DNA of 50,743 nucleotides from Tieghemiomyces parasiticus. Its lineage: Eukaryota; Kickxellomycota; Dimargaritomycetes; Dimargaritales; Dimargaritaceae. The stretch spans positions 1-50,743 of the forward strand of contig JANBPT010000250.1 in assembly GCA_027575765.1 (NCBI GenBank), read 5' to 3'. The translations under genes and the position numbers were made by a program. The notes below the pieces were generated by a model, which ran no database searches, had not been told where the DNA came from, and was given only the letters and a program-made list of their open reading frames with translations. Of this stretch, positions 21,254-29,900 are shown piece by piece (positions within the stretch are counted from its first letter, which is position 1; each line of letters begins with the position of its first letter).

Positions 21254-23594
21254 TGGGACCTATGGGTGGAACGCGCAGCGTGACATCAGGCGCGGATAGC
21301 GCTGTGATGGTGTGCTCGGCACTTGCTGATTAGAATTTTTCGGTTGCAACCGCGCCATCTTCGTCTCCACTTTAGCCCACTGGCCCGGCGCCAGTCGTGC
21401 CAGATTACCTCGTCAAACCACCAGATAGGCAAAGGGTCGACCGCCATGCTTTCATCTGCCTAGGGAGTACTGGGGCGGTGGTCTGTACGGGTAGAAATAC
21501 CCCTTTCGCCTCCCCTCCCTCTAAGCCTTCGTAGTCAGGCCTAGAAACTGCATGTCGTCTTCTATGTGCGTCGCCTGCGTATGCCAATGGTGCCCTTGCG
21601 CAAGCACGCCATCCAGGAGCACAAGCGGCTCATCGTCGCCGATGGGGAAGGAACGAGTTCGGGGGCGCTCGGGCCAATCAAACTGCCGGAACGCTGGGAA
21701 ATGGCGGGAACGGCCATCAGGCCCCGGCCAGCAGTCGGCCAGTCGTGGGGTTTCCTTTCTTTAATGGCGCATCTGGGTTGGCCAACCTTGACCTGATCAG
21801 GCTGGATACTGGCGAGGGTATCATTCTCCCCCTGCTAGCCAAAACCTTAAGGTTTAGCCCACACGTGGCTGCATTCGGTACAATGGCGTGGAGGGGGGGG
21901 GTTGCTTAACACCTAAATAGGTCGCCGCTTTTCTTTAACACGGTGGGGTTGGGGCTGGGCAGAGTGTGATTGCAGTGGCAGATATGGCTCGTTCGCTCCA
22001 GCATCCTACGCCGGTCTCGTTTCCACCGAGAGAATGAATACAGACGTAGTGGTAGCCATACGTGTCACTCTACACCGTTTTCATTAACAGTACAAGAGGG
22101 GGCAAGGCTCACGCGGCCACTATGATTTTCCTCGCGAAAGCGTGCCCCTTAATTGGCACATGTGTCTATGGCGTGCTTTCGGCGGTGACCGGCAACATGA
22201 CGATTAGTACGATGGTCGCTTCCATGCAGCGCTGAAGCCCTGAGGGGCAAGGAGTGACTCGGATTTTGCCAGGAGCAAAATCAGTGGGTGCCACACCTCC
22301 GGGGATTCAGAATTGGCGTGGGCCACACCGTCACGCAAGTCCGTACAGCTAAACTGGTACCGAATCTGGGCCTGAGGGCCGGTAGCAACTACTACCTGAC
22401 GTTTAAACTCAGGTCCACGTGGATACTTTGTACCCTGCATATTTTAGGCATCTTCCTGACGACATACTAGGCACAGCGGGCACGGGCTGTCTAGTCCACA
22501 TACGGTGGCCCCTCGGCGACTAGGGGTCCCGGCAGACTGTCCTTTAAGGTGTCCTTTCTATCCTTTTGTTCCTTCCGGTCGCACTGTCAGTCACGCGCGC
22601 CGTTTAATTTGTCAGAAGGTGTCTGAGGAGGCAGAGCTCTGCACCACCATGGGGTGGGTTAGTGGCTGCTATTAATCACTCAACCCTTGCACAACTCCAC
22701 TGCTTTTCATTTTATACAGGCCTAAAGACGGGGTCCAGGCTGGCACTCCTCTGGTTGCACAATCTGACCTATGATTTTCTCCCTCTCCGAGTACCGATTT
22801 CCAAGCTCCGAACTATCGCCTAGGGATGCCCTGGGGAGTTAGGGTGAAGCTGAAGGTAGAGTGGGTTTGGGCTCGGCAGGTTTCACTTTCAACGAGGCTG
22901 AGCCTACCCTCCCTTGCTTTCAGACGACACCTTCCCTTCGCGTAGCGCTGCTCCACTGCGCCCTCATTCGCTTATGAAACCCACGGAATAATACGTTCAC
23001 CTGACGGACCAGGATAAGGTGATTTAAAACATGGGGACTCGACATTTCCTGCGCCATAGGCGACATAGGTGTGGCATTGGTTGGTACGTTGACCCCTCGT
23101 ATTGAATGGTAGCTGAGCCTGAACGTTGGATAATGAAGTTAGGTCCTTGGCATTATCGCTCTACATTCTGCATACTGGGCCATGTATAGCCTGCTCCGAT
23201 CCTCCCCAAACGTTCCCGGTAAAACGTGGCGGCGAAGCGGCATAGTTGTAACTAATCACTATGGACGACCGCGCGCATTGCCTATATTAGAGTCCAAGTT
23301 AGCAAACTTTTGCATTAAACCTGCAACGGTAGTCCCGTACATCAGACTGTAGTGATGAATGTATATTCCCCGGTTGGCGCAGATAATGGGGGAGGGGGTT
23401 CCATTTCCAGGGCGCAGTCATGCCCAGCTACTCTGGCGTGACCTCCTATGATTCTAAAACCATACTATCCAGCCACACCCAACGGTAGCAGCTTACCTCT
23501 AGGACCTTTCACATACTCCACCGCAAGGGTTGCGCCCACATGAAGCCTGGCGACGAGACATTCCGAGCGCCGACCCCGCATCCTAGGCGGAGAC

Positions 23595-23601
23595 TATATA
23601 A
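23595..23601 (+). promoter_or_regulatory. TATA box (TATATAA) of aquaglyceroporin 1
   Basis: TATATAA lies about 245 nt before the ATG at 23846 and 20 nt before a perfect 14-bp palindrome. Fits a core promoter. Confidence 0.5.
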
Positions 23602-23620
23602 CGCTCAGACGGCGCCATCT

Positions 23621-23634
23621 CGTCGCCGGCGACG
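23621..23634. promoter_or_regulatory. Perfect 14-bp palindrome near the aquaglyceroporin 1 TATA box
   Basis: CGTCGCCGGCGACG is self-complementary over all 14 bases and sits 20 nt downstream of the TATA box. It may be a dimeric factor site; no factor is assigned. Confidence 0.4.
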
Positions 23635-23845
23635 TAAAACGACCCCCTCACCCTAGCTGCCATCCAAACCATATCATTACTGATCACAGGCACATTTCCC
23701 ATTGTCTATTTTAGTTCAGCGCCTTTACAGTTTACCAATATCATCTTGAACAGGTATTTTTACCTAGGAGTTTTTGCCTTGCAATCTGCTGCACCCACCA
23801 CCTAACTCGTTACATTTATCGCACCTCCCCCCTTCGGGTATTACC

Positions 23846-25219
23846 ATGTCCCAACCCGGCTTGAACGCCGGAACTGGTAGCACCCAGATGGGCCAACGGC
23901 CCGCGGGTCCCATCTACGACACTGCACAGAACTTGCACCCATCCTCCGCCGCTCCGCCGGGTCCCAATAACTACGGGGCCCGCGCGGCGAACACCGGTCC
24001 CAGATACCCCACTGACGACGGCGCCTATGGAGCCCCGCAGATGACGACTGGCGCTGGCTACCGCCCTCCTGGTGCGGACGCTGACTACGGAGCTCCGCTC
24101 GGTACCAAGCTCGAAGCTGACGCCTACGGTGGACCAGGCGTGAACCCGCAGGGCTACGCCAGCGAGGCCACCATCGCGCATAACCAACAGGGTGGACGGG
24201 TGGATGACGCCGACTACTACGCCGGGCGGAGCGGGCCCTATACCAATTCCATGAAACGAAAGCTCAGCCTGATACCGATGCGTAACGCCCGCTGGCACAG
24301 CCGTGGATTCCCGAACCGCTTCTTCGAATGGTGGCACAGGCTCCGTGTCCGCTACCGTGACTACCTTGCCGAATTCTTCGGTACAGCCGTTCTGGTGTTT
24401 CTGGGTGACTCGGCCGTCGCTACCGCCGTCCTCTTCCCGCGTGTCGCCAATAGTGCCCCCTGGCTTGTGATTTCGTTCGGCTGGGGGTTCGCCCTTACTT
24501 TCGCCCTCTTCGTCTCCGCCGGTGTATCCGGTGGTCACCTTAATCCGGCTGTCACCACCACCTCTGCCGCTCTGCGCGGGTTTCCGCTACGGAAGGTGCC
24601 CGGTTACATCGCCGCCCAGTTACTCGGCGGGTTTTGCGGGGCCGGGTTGGTGTACGGTCTCTTCCATAGCTCCATCCACAATTTAGACGGCGGAATCCGT
24701 CATACGGTGGGGCCAACGGCCACCGCAAACATTTTTGCCACCTACCCGCAGCCGTGGATCACCGTTGGAACAGGCTTCATGGCTGAGGTGTTCGGTACCG
24801 CCGTGCTCCTCTTCTGTATCTACGGTATCACTGACGAGCGTAATATGCCCGGCACAGCTTACGCACCTCTAGCTATCGGCTTTATCCTCACCACCATCGG
24901 TCTCAACTTGGGATTCCAAACCGGGTTTGCCGTCAACCCAGCGCGTGACCTGGGTCCCCGTGCCCTCACCTCGGCCGCTGGATACGGTGCCCAACCGTGG
25001 CACGCGTATAGTCACTACGCCTGGGTGCCGGCCGTAGCACCCTTTGCTGGTGGCCTCATTGGCGGGTTGCTCTACGATTTCTTCGTCAATCACCCGCGTC
25101 TCGGGAGCACCGACTCGGACATCGTCAGCGACCTCGAGGGGGCTAATGAATACCCCGATGGTTTCGATGAACGCCGTCCCAACCATGGTCATCACCATGG
25201 GCACCACCACCATCGCTAG
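23846..25219 (+). CDS. Aquaglyceroporin 1 (MIP family), long N-terminal tail, His-rich C-terminus
   Basis: A single exon of 457 residues starting at ATTACCATGTCC. The MIP core spans about residues 168-423, starting at RYRDYLAEFFGTAVLVFLGD. First pore motif GGHLNPAVTTT has N233-P-A; the second, FAVNPARDLGPR, has N364-P-A followed by R-D. The Asp after NPAR marks the glycerol-conducting (GlpF-like) branch, so glycerol and water transport across a membrane is the expected role. A Gly/Tyr/Pro-rich cytosolic N-terminal tail of about 165 residues contains GYASEATIAHNQQGG, echoed in the next paralogue. The C-terminus ends in a run of His and Gly (HGHHHGHHHHR) that could bind metal. No intron is seen. 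The paralogues at 26342 and 44752 share RVRYRDYLAEFFGT-type and TDERNMPGTAYAPL segments. Confidence 0.95.
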   Translation: MSQPGLNAGTGSTQMGQRPAGPIYDTAQNLHPSSAAPPGPNNYGARAANTGPRYPTDDGAYGAPQMTTGAGYRPPGADADYGAPLGTKLEADAYGGPGVNPQGYASEATIAHNQQGGRVDDADYYAGRSGPYTNSMKRKLSLIPMRNARWHSRGFPNRFFEWWHRLRVRYRDYLAEFFGTAVLVFLGDSAVATAVLFPRVANSAPWLVISFGWGFALTFALFVSAGVSGGHLNPAVTTTSAALRGFPLRKVPGYIAAQLLGGFCGAGLVYGLFHSSIHNLDGGIRHTVGPTATANIFATYPQPWITVGTGFMAEVFGTAVLLFCIYGITDERNMPGTAYAPLAIGFILTTIGLNLGFQTGFAVNPARDLGPRALTSAAGYGAQPWHAYSHYAWVPAVAPFAGGLIGGLLYDFFVNHPRLGSTDSDIVSDLEGANEYPDGFDERRPNHGHHHGHHHHR

Positions 25220-25428
25220 CCACGGGCGTAAGTTGGATCCCCATTTTCTTTTTTGTTATTTACTATTGTCCTGGGTTGTTTCTCTACCAATCCTCCCCCT
25301 AGGTTTAGCCCGTCTGATTGTATGGCCGGCTTAGATTGCGGCCGGGTACCCTTTAGTCAGGTGCCTTCCTTAGTTTTGCTACTGATGAGAGTGGCCTACT
25401 GGGCATCATTGCCCATCCCCAGTGTGTT

Positions 25429-25434
25429 AATAAA
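25429..25434 (+). promoter_or_regulatory. Poly(A) signal candidate of aquaglyceroporin 1
   Basis: AATAAA lies 210 nt after the stop codon at 25219. Plausible for a 3' untranslated region of that length. Confidence 0.4.
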
Positions 25435-25965
25435 TTGTTATCTTCAATTCATCGCGGAGGGGAATCATGAAATAGGTAATTGTGGGTGCAGTGTCATTTT
25501 GGCAAGTCCAGAGAGCTCACCACACGTCTTTCTGTAATGCTGCATAGTTGGTCTCGCAGTTAGGTCCATCTCTGGTAGTGGCGGGCCAAGTGTAGCGGGT
25601 GTACAGATACAATCAAACCAGAGATCAGGGAGTGTGGGGAGGCAGTAGATGGAGGGAGACAGTCACCCTCTTGTCCACTGCTATCAATGTGGCCTCCGTT
25701 TCCAGGCTGTAAGCACATCCTTGTTTTACCTTAGAGTGACCAATTGTGATGGCGCAGCCGGACCCACTAACGGTTCTAGTCGTACGCCATCCCAAGTCTC
25801 TTGCATTTTAAAACCCGAAGTGCACGCCATCGACTAAAACGTTACCCGCCCGCCTCCAAGTCCGCCCCACTATCCTATCCCTCCCTTTGTATAACTACCC
25901 ATCGCTCGGTATAGCCACGGTAGGAAAGCTAGAGGTATCTTCACTTAACCCTTTACGCCATCTAT

Positions 25966-26030
25966 TGAGACGGGCGGTGGATTAAGCAGGGGACTATAAA
26001 AGGCGAGGGATGGGATACCCGCCCGTCTCA
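25966..26030. promoter_or_regulatory. Perfect 12-bp inverted repeat enclosing the TATA box of aquaglyceroporin 2
   Basis: The left arm TGAGACGGGCGG (25966-25977) is exactly complementary to the right arm CCGCCCGTCTCA (26019-26030). The 41-nt interval contains TATAAAAG. The arrangement could be a pair of factor sites in opposite orientation or a stem-loop; its placement around the core promoter suggests regulation. Confidence 0.6.
25995..26002 (+). promoter_or_regulatory. TATA box (TATAAAAG) of aquaglyceroporin 2
   Basis: A canonical TATAAAAG lies 340 nt before the ATG at 26342, centred between two inverted 12-bp repeats. It implies a leader of about 300 nt. Confidence 0.6.
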
Positions 26031-26129
26031 CATTATACCACAGCCTTTCCTCGCCCCCCCCCAAACCTTGCTCGCCATACCCCATCCATCATCTGGGATA
26101 GCTAGATGCCTTATACTTAATCGATTAAC

Positions 26130-26168
26130 ATCTAGACCGTATACCCTCTTTCCAGTATCTAGACCGTA
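26130..26168. repeat. 12-bp direct repeat in the aquaglyceroporin 2 leader
   Basis: ATCTAGACCGTA occurs at 26130-26141 and again at 26157-26168, 27 nt apart start to start, downstream of the TATA box. It may be a transcription-factor or RNA-protein site; none is known to me. Confidence 0.6.
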
Positions 26169-26341
26169 CATTGCCTACCTTTCTTAGCGAGTTTGATCAA
26201 TCACTGCTCTATTGTTTCTTCCCACACATCCCAATATTTATCGCAGCGACTGTGGTATTGGGACCCTGTTTCCGCTTTAGCTGGCAGCTCTGTCCTCTGT
26301 ATTATTGAGTCAACTCTAACCGCCCTGTCGCGACCTACACC

Positions 26342-27709
26342 ATGTCACAGGCCCCCATGGAGACTGGTAGGGGTCTCAACATCACTGATGCGAACCAAGC
26401 GGGCGTCTCCTCAGGGAAACAACCCATGGCGACCGACCAAGCTACGGGTCATAATTACGGCACGGGTGCCCCGGTGGACGCCCGGCCCGTGGGACCAGTC
26501 TACAACGACGGCTCACAGATGCAATCGTACAACGTCGCCCCCAATGCCTTCGCTAGTAGCCAACGTACACCTGCGGCAGGGTATCCCAATATGAATAACG
26601 GTAACCACGGCACCCAGTTGGAATCCTACCCTTACGAAGTCCCTACCGGCGCCCCCATGGGTGCCGCCCCGGGTTACAACGGCACCTCGGGCATGTATCC
26701 GCAAGGGTACATGAGTGATGCCACCATCGCCAACCACCACCCTACTGCCGCGACGGGGGATGCTGCCTACGGTGCCAGCCGTGGGTCCAAGGGCCGTTTC
26801 AATGCCGTGCCCATGGAAAACGCCCGTTGGAAACGCGGCGGCATCTTCAACCGCTTTTTTGAGTGGTTCCACATGCTGCGTGTGCGCTACCGCGACTACC
26901 TCGCCGAGTTTTTCGGTACAGCTGTCCTGGTATTTTTAGGGGAATCAGTGGTTGCCACGGCGATCATGTTCTCCCCCGCCGGATCGAGCGCCTCGTGGAT
27001 CCTGATCTGTTTCGGGTGGGGGTTCGCCCTGACCTTCGCTCTGTTCATGTCTGGTGGTGTCTCTGGTGGTCACCTTAATCCAGCCGTCACCACGACGGCG
27101 GCCATCCTTCGCGGGTTTCCCTGGCGTAAAGTACCCGGTTATATCGCCGCCCAGATGCTCGGCGGGTTCGTCGGGGCCGGGTTCGTGTTTGCCCTCTTCC
27201 ACAGCTCCATTCACCATTTTGATGGAGGTAATCGTCAAACGGTGGGCCCCACGGCCACGGCCGGTATCTTCGCCACCTATCCGCAGCCTTGGATCACCGT
27301 CGGTACTGCCGTAATTAGTGAAGCCTTTGCTACCGCGGTGCTCCTCTTCTGCATCTATGGTGTCACCGACGAACGTAATATGCCCGGTACTGCCTACGCC
27401 CCCCTCGCCATTGGGTTTGTCATCACCATGATCGGCCTGTGCGTTGGGTTCCAGACCAATTTTGCCCTTAACCCGGCTCGCGACGTCGCTCCGCGCGCCT
27501 TTTCCTCCGCAGTTGGGTACGGCGGTACGCCTTGGTCGGCCTATGACCATTACGCCTGGGTACCCGGTGTCGTGCCCTTCTTTGGCGCACTAATCGGCGG
27601 GTTTCTCTACGACTTCTTCGTCAATCACCCGCGCCTAGACCGCGACGAGTACGTGTCGCAGTCCTCTGCCGATGAAGGTGCCGCCAACCGCCGTGATGCC
27701 GAGGTGTGA
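26342..27709 (+). CDS. Aquaglyceroporin 2 (MIP family), long N-terminal tail
   Basis: A single exon of 455 residues; start in the context ACACCATGTCAC. The MIP core spans about residues 180-440. N246-P-A lies in GGHLNPAVTTTAAIL and N377-P-A-R-D in FALNPARDVAPR, again the glycerol-type signature. Its N-terminal tail is Gly/Tyr/Asn-rich and includes YPQGYMSDATIANHHP, a short motif shared with aquaglyceroporin 1 (GYxSxATIA), then MENARWKRGGIFNRFFEWF just before the first membrane helix. The core is nearly collinear with aquaglyceroporin 1, and only 1.1 kb separates them, so they are a tandem duplicate. The C-terminus lacks the His-rich ending. Expected role: membrane channel for glycerol and water. 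Confidence 0.95.
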   Translation: MSQAPMETGRGLNITDANQAGVSSGKQPMATDQATGHNYGTGAPVDARPVGPVYNDGSQMQSYNVAPNAFASSQRTPAAGYPNMNNGNHGTQLESYPYEVPTGAPMGAAPGYNGTSGMYPQGYMSDATIANHHPTAATGDAAYGASRGSKGRFNAVPMENARWKRGGIFNRFFEWFHMLRVRYRDYLAEFFGTAVLVFLGESVVATAIMFSPAGSSASWILICFGWGFALTFALFMSGGVSGGHLNPAVTTTAAILRGFPWRKVPGYIAAQMLGGFVGAGFVFALFHSSIHHFDGGNRQTVGPTATAGIFATYPQPWITVGTAVISEAFATAVLLFCIYGVTDERNMPGTAYAPLAIGFVITMIGLCVGFQTNFALNPARDVAPRAFSSAVGYGGTPWSAYDHYAWVPGVVPFFGALIGGFLYDFFVNHPRLDRDEYVSQSSADEGAANRRDAEV

Positions 27710-28178
27710 CTTGGGCGAACCCCCCCCCCAATCTTGTTAACAGTGCCATCCGGTACCATTTCTACTCCACTGCTACTAAGCCCTTACTTGTATTTTCCAG
27801 GAACCCTTCCAAGCCCCATTTGCCTACCCCTCCATAATAGCGGCGTCGATAGGCCCCTCAAGCGATTACTTAGATCAAGGTGCGGGGGGTGACCGGCTTC
27901 CCCTCGTCCATTTCGACCGCGACCGCCACACAATAAATAGTCCCTACACTCCACGCCTACAACATTTTCCCAAGTGTAAAATCTCGCGACACCATTTCAT
28001 TTGTAGTTTCAACCGGGCCCCGCCGTTATGGCGGCCTGATGAGGTTAGGTTGTCGAGATTTTTTATGTGGTCCATTTTTTTTTAAAAAAAGAAAACAACT
28101 TAAACGAGGACGGTCACATGTGGGATCTATGTTTAAACGCTAGCCATGACTCTCGAGAAGTCGACTCGTACAGCCAGC
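27710..28178. other. Convergent spacer between aquaglyceroporin 2 and asparagine synthetase
   Basis: No gene seen. AATAAA at 27932-27937 can serve aquaglyceroporin 2. A nine-T/seven-A stretch near 28073-28090 forms a short A/T dyad near the end of asparagine synthetase. A C run of about nine lies at 27721. Confidence 0.55.
27932..27937 (+). promoter_or_regulatory. Poly(A) signal candidate of aquaglyceroporin 2
   Basis: AATAAA lies about 220 nt after the stop codon at 27709, similar to the spacing seen for aquaglyceroporin 1. Confidence 0.4.
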
Positions 28179-29900
28179 TTACTGGGGTGGGGCCTTGTAA
28201 GCGGCACTATGGATCTTTTGGGCGCGACCGGACGGGTCGTCCGAGCAGCCCCAGTCAGTCCGTGGGATCCAGCGCACGACAGATTGAGCGCAGGCGGGCT
28301 GCGGGAAGGACAGCTCAAATAAGTGACGGTAGTAGTAGGCCTCCTTAGTGCTGGGGGTGTCCTCAGGCCAGCGGGTGGCGCGGTCGGTAAACTCGGCGTC
28401 ACTAACCTTGACCTCGGCCAGGTCGCGCAGGGAGTCGATCCACGAATAACCCACGCCATCCGAGAACTGTTCCTTCTGACGCCAAAGGATGCTGTCGGGA
28501 AGGTAAGGCGTAGTGTCGGTCTCGCCGTCCTCCTTGAGCTGCTCGGCGTCAAAGGCGCGGCGGATGATGTACTTCTCCATGTGCTCGGCGTCGCACAGCT
28601 TGGTCTGAGGGTCGACCGACATGGCCACCTCCAAAAAGTCGCGGTCCAGGAAGGGCACGCGGGCCTCCAGGCCCCAGGCCATAGTGGACTTGTTGGCACG
28701 CAGACAGTCCGAAGTGTGCAGGTTCTTGACCCGCGTCAGGGTCTCACGGTGTAGGTCGTCGGCAGATGGCGCGTAGTGGAAGTATAGGTACCCGCCAAAA
28801 ATCTCGTCGCTGCCTTCTCCGCTGAGCACCATCTTGACCCCCGTGGCCTTGACCTTACGGCTGAGCAAGTACATGGGAGTGGAGGCGCGCACAGTGGTCA
28901 CATCATACGTTTCAAGGTGGTAGATAACGTCCTGGAGTGCGTCGTGACCCTCCTGCGGGGTGAACGTGAAACTATGGTGAGCAGTACCCAGAAACTTGGC
29001 CACTTGGGCGGCGGCGGCCAGGTCGGGGGAGCCTGGGAGACCCACTGAGAAGGAGTGCAGTCGGCGCACCACCTGGTCGGCGCCACCGGCCTCTACGGGC
29101 GCCGGAGAACCCGCTGCAGCAGCCTCGCGGGCCCGCTTGGCAGTCTCACGCACGGCAATGCTGGCAATCAGGCTCGAATCCAGACCGCCACTAAGCAAGA
29201 CGCCGTAGGGCACCTCGCTCATCAGGCGCTTGTTCACGGCCTGCACCAGGGATCCGCGCAGACGGGCATAGTCGATCGGGGCCGTAGGGATAACCTGGGG
29301 GTCGAACCAGGCCGGCTCGTAGTAACGGGTCGTCTGGCCTGTGGCCGAGTCAAACACGTGACCCGGCGGGAAAGCCTCGATCCGGTCGCAATCCTCGCTG
29401 AGAGCCTTCAGTTCAGAGGCGAAATAGACCGTGTCCGGATGGCGGCTGTCGTACCCGCGGTACAGGGTCGTTATGCCGACAGGGTCGCGGGCGGCGATGA
29501 GGCGGTCCTGCGTGGCATCGTAAAGAACAAAACTGAACATGCCGTCAAGCTGCTTGACCGTATCCACGCCAGCCTCGCGGTAGAGGTGCATAATAACCTC
29601 GCAGTCCGAATGGGTCTTGAAGGTGGCGGGGGTCTGCAGGGACTGCTCCAGGGCCTTATGGTTGTAAATCTCACCGTTGACGCAGAGAACGAGAGTTTCG
29701 TCCACGCTGGTTAACGGTTGGGCACCGCTATCCACGCCCACGATGGCCAAGCGCTCATGGCAAAACACATTGTTGTCCTTGACCACACAGCCGCTCCAGT
29801 CGGGGCCGCGGTGACGCAGTTTCTTGGAGAGCTGCAGGGCGTGGGGCCGGAAGGCCTGTACGTCACCTTGGTAGTGGTAGATGGCGAGAATGCCGCACAT
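28179..29900 (-). CDS. Asparagine synthetase, glutamine-hydrolysing
   Basis: A single exon of 573 residues, close to the length of yeast Asn1/Asn2. The start is the ATG at 29900 because the mature enzyme must begin Met-Cys: [14 protein letters not shown], with Cys2 as the amidotransferase nucleophile. The same frame is open for about 170 codons further upstream, but this is leader sequence. The N-terminal glutaminase domain has [18 protein letters not shown] and CVNGEIYNH. The synthetase domain has the ATP pyrophosphatase P-loop LSGGLDSSL (Ser237 to Ser243) and [12 protein letters not shown]. The enzyme makes asparagine, AMP and pyrophosphate from aspartate, glutamine and ATP in the cytosol. 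No intron. Confidence 0.97.
   Translation of the reverse strand: MCGILAIYHYQGDVQAFRPHALQLSKKLRHRGPDWSGCVVKDNNVFCHERLAIVGVDSGAQPLTSVDETLVLCVNGEIYNHKALEQSLQTPATFKTHSDCEVIMHLYREAGVDTVKQLDGMFSFVLYDATQDRLIAARDPVGITTLYRGYDSRHPDTVYFASELKALSEDCDRIEAFPPGHVFDSATGQTTRYYEPAWFDPQVIPTAPIDYARLRGSLVQAVNKRLMSEVPYGVLLSGGLDSSLIASIAVRETAKRAREAAAAGSPAPVEAGGADQVVRRLHSFSVGLPGSPDLAAAAQVAKFLGTAHHSFTFTPQEGHDALQDVIYHLETYDVTTVRASTPMYLLSRKVKATGVKMVLSGEGSDEIFGGYLYFHYAPSADDLHRETLTRVKNLHTSDCLRANKSTMAWGLEARVPFLDRDFLEVAMSVDPQTKLCDAEHMEKYIIRRAFDAEQLKEDGETDTTPYLPDSILWRQKEQFSDGVGYSWIDSLRDLAEVKVSDAEFTDRATRWPEDTPSTKEAYYYRHLFELSFPQPACAQSVVRWIPRTDWGCSDDPSGRAQKIHSAAYKAPPQ

Larger units (their letters stand above)
20881..23845. other. 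Divergent intergenic region, 3 kb
   Basis: It lies between the leftward Met30-like gene and the rightward first aquaglyceroporin. A short tandem repeat of GGGAAT (21153-21170) lies in the Met30-like leader. At 21547-21780 (+) a frame with no ATG at its opening reads protein-like and is preceded by CCTAG, but no family was recognised. The rest shows no supported exon. A run of G occurs near 21892-21900. Confidence 0.45.
25220..26341. other. Intergenic and promoter region of aquaglyceroporin 2
   Basis: No gene seen. It contains the poly(A) signal of aquaglyceroporin 1 at 25429-25434, and the TATA box, flanking inverted repeat and a 12-bp direct repeat listed separately. A C run occurs near 26055. 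Confidence 0.6.

Noticed and set aside
23816..24538. Minus-strand open frame of 240 codons
   Set aside because: It lies opposite aquaglyceroporin 1, whose MIP motifs are unmistakable. No domain on the antisense side.
28323..29714. Plus-strand open frames of 143 and 219 codons
   Set aside because: Both lie opposite asparagine synthetase, whose catalytic motifs are intact, and show no domains.
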